Shown piece by piece: positions 58,379 to 64,000 of a stretch of DNA of 64,000 bases. Origin of the DNA: Arthrinium phaeospermum. Taxonomy: Eukaryota > Ascomycota > Sordariomycetes > Amphisphaeriales > Apiosporaceae. The translations under genes and the position numbers were made by a program. Below the pieces are notes generated by a model. That model did not search any database, was not told the DNA's origin, and saw nothing but the letters and a program-made list of their open reading frames with translations. The stretch spans positions 1,674,001 through 1,738,000 of the forward strand of contig QYRS01000013.1 in assembly GCA_006503535.1 (NCBI GenBank), read 5' to 3'. Numbering within the stretch: the first letter of the stretch is position 1; every line of letters begins with the position of its first letter.

Positions 58379-59362
58379 ATGGATTCTCTATCGCCAACAC
58401 TCTCTGCGCACGACGAGTCTTCAGAAGTCGCTGCAATGGAAGACCAAAAGAAAGACCAGCAATCCCACGAAGAAGGTGACGGGCTCGAGGCGGCGGAAAA
58501 AGGACAATGCGGCCCCGTATCGACATCAGGTTTCGTCACTTCGCCGAATAGTAACTTCTATCGCTTGTTGGACTTCATGTTCTCCAACCCCTACTACCCA
58601 CTTGCATTTGCCTTGGTCGGCTGCTCAGTCTTCGCACGCGATCTTCTCTTCCCCTCCAAGCCTGGCATCAGCCCTTGGGTGCACTGGCTGACCAGCATTG
58701 TGCTTGATCCTCTCTGGCAGATCTACAATGGCTGTCATTATGGCATTTCCTCTATCCTTCTCGGGATCTGGGAGCGACCCGAGCTGATATCAAAACAACC
58801 CTCCATCAGGATTTCGCCTCCACCCATAGTCATCGGCTCTATAGCGCTACACGCCGTGCAGCTCAAGCCGGCGACAAGCCGGCACAAAAGAATGGGCATC
58901 ATGTGTTGCAAGCTGCTCGTGTTGGCCATCAGTTTGTTTGGGTTGTTCAACTGCCTTCGGGCGCCAAGCCACTACTGGGACGACCTGGTGCTGAATGCGA
59001 AGTGGATTATGGCGCCCAGCACTCGGAAGTTCGTGGTCCCTATACCGTTGGCTCTGATTTGCTACGACGTGTGCTGCCTGTTGGGGACTTGCGTGGCCAC
59101 GCCGATCATTATCTGGGCAGTCATCATGAATCTGGCCTTTTGTCATGCATGGGCTGGCGTCTGGCAGTACCAGGAGCCGTCAGCTCCTACGAGGGCTTTC
59201 ACGCAGTACATCAATAGAGTGGTCGGTCGGGTTGGGTTTGTACCATGGACGCGAATGGCGATGATAACATTGCAGAGCCTGAAACTCCTCAACCCCCCGG
59301 TCACAGTTGTGGCATGGGTCTACTTTGGAGACCGAAGAGTCATTGAGGCGCATCTGGACTAG
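58379..59362 (+). CDS. Multispanning membrane protein, unknown function
   Basis: Single exon, 327 residues from the chosen ATG. The frame stays open upstream to 58103, but that overlaps the DUF167 coding end, so the later start is preferred; 58308 is a possible alternative. The first 60 residues are acidic and hydrophilic, followed by five or six hydrophobic helices (YYPLAFALVGCSVFARDLLF, PPIVIGSIALHAVQL, CCKLLVLAISLFGLFNCL, then a pair around LALICYDVCCLLGTCVAT and IIIWAVIMNLAFCHAW). I do not recognise the family. The many cysteines lie inside membrane segments. Confidence 0.72.
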   Translation: MDSLSPTLSAHDESSEVAAMEDQKKDQQSHEEGDGLEAAEKGQCGPVSTSGFVTSPNSNFYRLLDFMFSNPYYPLAFALVGCSVFARDLLFPSKPGISPWVHWLTSIVLDPLWQIYNGCHYGISSILLGIWERPELISKQPSIRISPPPIVIGSIALHAVQLKPATSRHKRMGIMCCKLLVLAISLFGLFNCLRAPSHYWDDLVLNAKWIMAPSTRKFVVPIPLALICYDVCCLLGTCVATPIIIWAVIMNLAFCHAWAGVWQYQEPSAPTRAFTQYINRVVGRVGFVPWTRMAMITLQSLKLLNPPVTVVAWVYFGDRRVIEAHLD

Positions 59363-59530
59363 GGCTGGATGTTGTTCATCTTACGGAATCTTGTCCCAGG
59401 ATGTCGACGAAAGGCGCATGCAGAACGTGTAGGTTATCGAATTCAATGGTTCTTGATTCATATGTACGATAACCAGAAGTAAATACAATAACATATCCCG
59501 CTTACTCTCAATTCGAATGCATGCCCGATC

Positions 59531-60470
59531 TCAAGGGTTGAAGTCGGTGACCTGGACATTGCGGATCTGGAACGACGATCCAGCACTGGGGCCAGGAGTA
59601 CCTGACGAGCCCTCCATTTGGAGGTCAATGATCTGGAAGGCTTTGTTAGAATATGGTAGGAGACAGCAGAAAAGATGTAGAGAATTAGGTGACTCACGAG
59701 ATAGAATGCGCTGTTGACGTAGTTCTTGCCATACTGGGTGGTGATCTCGCCACCGTCCATGAAGAACTTGACCCAAACGTCCGTGGCAGAGGCGGTTCGG
59801 ATCTGGGCACGGATGGTGTGCCACTTGAAGGAGAAGGCGTCAGCAAATGTTTACTCCTGATACGGTTATGACGATGTAAAGTGAGACTCACGTTGTCGGG
59901 GCTGGGGTAGGTGACGTCGTGGGCGGCGACCTCACTGCTCGTGTTGAAGGTATTGAAGGAGATCTTGCCGGAGCCCTTCCACTCGGCAATGTCGATCTCC
60001 GGGGGCCAGCCCTTGACGGCGGTGAGCCAGAAGGCGGGCCAGGTGCCCTTGGCGACGGGCGCCTTGAAGTCGGCCTCGAAGTCGTAGCCGCCGCCGGGCT
60101 TGACAGTGAACTGCTGCTTGGCGAAGACGGTGCCCGACAGGTAGTTGACGGGGTACTGCTGGCCGCCGTTGGTGGCGGGCGGCTCCCCGCTCGCGGGCGA
60201 CGCCGTCAGCGTCAGCACGTCGTTGGCCGTCGACACCTTGGCCGGGTCCATCCGCGCCCCGCCGTTGTGGTCCGTCCCCCACGGGTAGTTGTGGCTCCAG
60301 TGCGTGTCGAAGGCGGCGCCGAACGAGTCCTTGGGGATCACCGTCTTGCCGTCCGCCCGGCTCGCGACCGGCACGCCTGCCGCCCGGGCGAAGGGCCCGT
60401 CGACTCGGGGGTACGCCGTGGCCACGCCGGCGAGCGGCAGGGCCGAGGCGAAAAGCGAAAGACAGCGCAT
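59531..60470 (-). CDS. Secreted glycoside hydrolase family 16 (beta-glucanase-like)
   Basis: Exons 60470-59892, 59823-59698 and 59632-59531; 268 residues. The start MRCLSLFASALPLAGVATA is chosen because it opens a clear signal peptide; the frame is open further upstream, but that stretch has no signal. The GH16 active site is EIDIAEW with Glu158, Asp160 and Glu163 (nucleophile, assistant, acid/base). AFWLTAVKGWPPEID precedes it, and SFNTFNTS and the concave-face Trp of the second exon (WHTIRAQI) follow. GH16 enzymes cut beta-1,3 or mixed-linkage glucans, and some remodel the fungal wall. No carbohydrate-binding module or GPI signal is present, so the product is probably free in the medium. 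Confidence 0.87.
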
Positions 60471-60634
60471 GTTTGTTGCTCCTGTGGTAGGGAATGGAAA
60501 AGCACGCGCAATTGGTGACGCGGAGCTGGAAGAGAAGGGAAACCGATGAACGGTCAGGTCAAAACGAAGCGAAAGACAGGAGCGAGCCCTTGAGGAAAGG
60601 ATAACAAGGACCACGGAACGACCATCATGGCTGC

Positions 60635-60646
60635 ATTATATATAAT
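60635..60646 (-). promoter_or_regulatory. TATA-like element of the GH16 gene
   Basis: Palindromic ATTATATATAAT about 165 bp upstream of the start. Confidence 0.45.
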
Positions 60647-61204
60647 AGATTGACTCCGTAACCTAGCAGTCGGCTAATTGGGGACACTACACTACCATCG
60701 GCAAGCGTCCCAATGGAAACGGAGGTGTTTCGACGTGTGGGTGGTGGGAAATTGAGAGGACCATGGACATGGCATGGTGGCCAGGAGAAACAAAGCACGA
60801 TGCGACTCTGGGGTCCAGGGGTGATGCCAACTGCCGCATCCTGTCGTTCTCCAGTCTTAGCGGCTGACGATGGGTCGAGTGAGGGTGGGTTGGCCTTGGC
60901 CCTCGCTCTCCCCACACGCAAACACCCTCCCGCCCAAGACGCATCAACGACACAATCGCAGCTGTCATTCTACTTGCCTAAAGCGGATGCAAATACCGGA
61001 TCGGCGCAAGGTCGCGTAGGTAGGCTTGTCTTTGATTCGCGGACTTTTCAGGGCGAAGACGAGAAAAGAAGGCAGTCAGGTCAATGCAGGCAGCTTGGAA
61101 CGTCATAGGCTGTCTATCTGGCGGGGTGTGGGCCAGGGTTGATGTTGCTTCTCAATGCAAACGCTCAACATGCGACAGGGTGAAAAACCTAGTGTTTCTT
61201 ATAT

Positions 61205-61220
61205 TTAGGTAACTACCTAA
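61205..61220. repeat. Inverted repeat TTAGGTA/TACCTAA
   Basis: Exact 7-base arms with a 2-base spacer; another member of the dispersed TACCTA-type motif group. Confidence 0.7.
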
Positions 61221-62271
61221 TTTGTAGATTGAGATAGGTAATTACAGTGCCAAACGATTCTCATCTCGGATCATGCGGTGACCGTTTCTCTGTCTTTACG
61301 GCCTGCATATACTCCCCGGAGTAGCCTAGCTGAACGGCCGCCGTAACGGCTACTGGAATTGGCCAATTTTTCGGGGTTCCGCGGCCAAAGAAGGCCCTAC
61401 GAAAACCACCCGCCCCGGACCATTGACACCGGCGTCGGGGATGTGATAACCACCCACCCACCACCCCGGCATTCCTCATTCCATCATGGGCGTAGAGGCA
61501 TAGGTATGTACTTCTTCAAACTCTGACTTATGGCTAATTTGATTTTCATTGCAATATTTTCATTCACAGTCGCTATTGTCCTCAGGTTTTGCATTTTATA
61601 ACGTGATGGTGAACAAGGCAACGGGACCATCATATGCCGAAAGCTGCTGGTCCCAGCCGGCGTCAATTGCACTGGGTGAATTACCCCTCCGAAGCTCAAT
61701 GTGTGTTGACGGGCGGGCAAGACTGTCAGGACCTTTAATCCAGCCCTGCTACTTGAACATTTAGAGTCATATCCATGCGTGTAGTCACAAATGTACAACT
61801 TTGAGAAAGGCACCAAGTTATCCCATCTACGATAGAAGGTGTACTTCTTTGCAGTAGTTTCTCGGTGTCTATCGGAGAACGTGAGGCTTTGAGAGTGCTG
61901 GAAGACAATGGTGAGGCCAGAAACTGAGTAAATAAATAAACTGCAGCTTATTAGCAAGGAGTCTGGATCACGTAAGGGTTTGGTATTCCAGTAGAGATAT
62001 GTAGCTACTAGTCACCGATCCCCCATGCGCAACCAAACTTGGTGGATGCAAGAGGGGACAGGTGCTTTGTTTTCGTTCTGGGTGATCTTAAAAACACAAA
62101 ATGGTCACGATCAACACAACAACTAGTCTCCCAAAAGCTGTCCAGCAATACCCTAGCCCACCCTTTGTAGCAAAACTGTGAGCTTTATTTTGTTTGTTGG
62201 TCGATTCCCAAATCTCCGAATTTCCTGAATTCTCGGCGACCATACCCCTGATTTCTTCTCGTCCTCTCGTC

Positions 62272-63085
62272 ATGGCTGCAGAGCCAACTCCCACCAAGCC
62301 GGGGCCAAATGGCACCGGTACTCGCACCGAAGACCCCAAGAGCAACACCGTGGAAGTCCGAAGCGACGTTTACCGGACCCGAATCCTCCGCATCACCGCG
62401 ACCTTCGACCCGCGCCTCTCGGCCTTCAAGATGCCCATCCCGACGCTGAACCTGCTGAATCCAGGGACCATGAAGCCTCTCGAAGTTTCCGCCCTCATCT
62501 TCAACGCGCAAAGGGACAAAATCCTCCTCCTTCAACGAATACACGCCCCCAACACATGGGAGGTGCCCAGCTTCAGCATCTTCGACGGAGAGAAGAGCGC
62601 GCTACACGCTGTCGTCCGTACCGTACACCAGTGCTCGTATGTTCACCTCCCCTAAAAAGAACCACCACCCCTGGCCTAGGACAAGGCAGTCGTAGGCTGA
62701 CACGGCTCTGGTGTGATATTATAGGGGACAGATCGTCCGGAGCATTACCCGAGGAGCCGGATTCTACGAGTACATTTCCATTCCATCCTGGCCGCCGTGC
62801 CGGCGTTACTGTTTCATCGTCGAGGTGGACCATCCCGAGGAGGAAGAGGTCGCGCTGTGGCTGGAGCTCTACCAGTCCTTTGCGTGGCTCACCGAGGAGG
62901 AAGTCGACGAGGAGAAGTATGGCAGTGACAAAGCGCCGCTCGACTTCCACGCGCCCGCGCTCCGGTGGATCATCCAGAAGGCTTTTCGCACCGTGAGACA
63001 GCAACAACCACAGCTGCAACCACACCAATACCAATGGCCACGCCAACAAAAGAGGAAGGAGAGCCACCATATTGAGAGTGTTTAA
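62272..63085 (+). CDS. Nudix-fold protein with degraded catalytic box
   Basis: Exons 62272-62636 and 62725-63085 (88-bp intron); 241 residues. The fold is supported by SALIFNAQRDKILLLQRI, NTWEVPSFSIFDGEKSAL and the following helix, which is where a Nudix box should lie. In active enzymes that helix contains REXXEE, which binds the metal. Here it reads VVRTVHQCSGQ, with the acidic residues replaced, so hydrolysis of nucleoside diphosphate bonds is not expected. The next strand (YEYISIPSWPPCRRYCFIVEV) and a helical C-terminus are kept. The protein may have become a binding or regulatory module. The start ATG follows an in-frame upstream region with no other sensible start. Confidence 0.78.
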
Positions 63086-63432
63086 CTTGGGGGAACGTTT
63101 TGTCAAAGTTTGACCCTTTGCGCGAGGAAGGAAAGTGAATGTTGGGATATTACTCCTACGGTTTCTCTTGGTTTGGTATTCTTTCTAGGGAGGGAGATGG
63201 AGATGTCTTGGGTCTCAGGAGTTGGGTTGATGTGTACAAACGTCCAACTGTATGGATAGTGTTTGCTTTATACGATACATAGGTAGATGTGCTCCATGTA
63301 ATAGTGTCGGAACCGCCCAATCCGCGGCGTTTCACACCCTCAACTTTCCCTATTTGTTCCAAGCTTGAACTCTTGAAACAACTGAATCCTTCCAGTGCTG
63401 TGTCTTCATATTCGATGCCTTCTTCCCCCTCA
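63086..63432. other. Convergent intergenic region, no gene seen
   Basis: 347 bp with the 3' regions of the Nudix gene (+) and the Cys-rich secreted gene (-). Confidence 0.6.
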
Positions 63433-64000
63433 CTACACAGCCCAGTCGTACTCGCCCCCATACTCGGTCAGCCAGTAGCGGTAGGTGCCGCACTGGCTGT
63501 TGACGTCGGCGCAGTCCGAGTCCACGCCGCTCTTGCCTTGCTTGATGCACTGTCCCAACAGCGTCGCCGTCATGGTGTCAGCAATCTGGGCCGCGTTGCC
63601 CGAGTAGGAGCCCTGGACGGCGCAAACCTTGACCAGGCAGCTGCCCTCCCACCAATTCAAGCACAGGTTGTTCTGAACGGTGACGTTGCCCGGGTAGCCG
63701 TGAAGGTCGCCGATGGCAGTGACGCAGTCGTCGTACTTGGCTGTCGTGGACTGCCGAATTTCCGAACCCCGAAGTCAGCTTCTCACACTCTGTGGCCGCA
63801 GAAAGGGACACGAAAACAAAGTGCCGACTTGGGGACTTACCGCAAGGCACTGGCCCACGGACTTGGACGCAGTTGACTCGGTCGTTGAAAGTCTGCTGCT
63901 GGTCTTCATCACCTTGGCCGAAGAATCACGGTGTATGTCGTTCTCGGTGACTAAACCCTGAGGGCCGGAACCAGTGGCCGAGCGCCGGGTCACATGTGAC
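63433..64000 (-). CDS. Cys-rich probably secreted protein, 5' end beyond right edge
   Basis: The reliable part is the last exon, 63750-63433 (106 codons with stop). It has eight cysteines in a regular pattern: YDDCVTAIG, NLCLNWWEGSCLVKVC, LLGQCIKQGKS, DSDCADVNSQCGTYRYWL. A 90-bp intron (63840-63751) precedes it. The upstream exon ends at 63841; the phase-compatible frame reads KSVGQCLA, but another frame (FNDRVNCVQVRGPVPC) looks equally protein-like, so the upstream structure is uncertain. The signal peptide would lie beyond 64000. Composition and cysteine spacing fit secreted fungal proteins, including plant- or host-interaction effectors, but no named family is recognised. Confidence 0.62.

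Larger units (their letters stand above)
60471..62271. other. Divergent intergenic region, 1.8 kb, no gene seen
   Basis: Upstream regions of the GH16 gene (-) and the Nudix gene (+). It contains the inverted repeat TTAGGTA-AC-TACCTAA at 61205-61220. Confidence 0.55.

Overview
The window is nuclear DNA of a filamentous ascomycete, most likely a sordariomycete and possibly Hypocreales. The evidence is gene content (homocitrate synthase for fungal lysine synthesis, a WSC wall sensor, an ascorbate-oxidase-type multicopper oxidase, a hydrolase-NACHT protein, a fungal-type P450) and gene structure. Introns are mostly 55-110 bp, with GTRNGT donors, CTRAC-like branch points and YAG acceptors. The species cannot be fixed from the sequence alone. 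I rebuilt 20 protein genes, with exon joins checked for reading phase. I saw no convincing tRNA, rRNA or CRISPR.

Layout. 1-2867 (-): 5' part of a Sec7 ARF exchange factor that runs off the left edge. 2868-7364: no gene seen. 7365-8594 (-): small PIP kinase-like protein. 9243-11241 (-): secreted multicopper oxidase. 13749-15992 (-): nucleoporin Nup37, with an apparent frameshift. 17952-18880 (-): WSC-domain wall-stress sensor. 18881-26899: 8-kb gene-poor stretch with simple repeats and one AT-rich island. 26900-28665 (+): cytochrome P450. 29430-32886 (-): NLR-like hydrolase-NACHT protein with an apparent frameshift. 32887-36866: no gene seen. 36867-39186 (+): eIF2B epsilon. 41245-43971 (+): homocitrate synthase with 14 exons. 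44821-45945 (-): repeat-rich secreted protein. 48007-48824 (+): DJ-1/PfpI protein. 49435-49899 (+): small membrane protein. 50532-52423 (+): HAD domain of the Swiss-Army-Knife type with an RGG tail. 52965-54680 (-): DNA primase small subunit. 56069-57113 (+): BTB-like protein. 57687-58167 (+): DUF167 protein. 58379-59362 (+): multispanning membrane protein. 59531-60470 (-): GH16 glycosidase. 62272-63085 (+): Nudix-fold protein with a degraded catalytic box. 63433 to the right edge (-): secreted Cys-rich protein, 5' end missing.

Most genes look like unlinked housekeeping or surface genes, not one cluster. The exception worth testing is the adjacent pair eIF2B epsilon and homocitrate synthase. 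eIF2B is the target of amino-acid starvation signalling, and homocitrate synthase is a classical output of that pathway. Perfect TGACTCA sites (Gcn4/CPC1 type) lie 96 bp upstream of the first gene, and about 143 and 426 bp upstream of the second. Two genes (Nup37 and the NLR) carry single-base frame breaks in otherwise intact reading frames. These are either residual assembly indels or recent inactivation.
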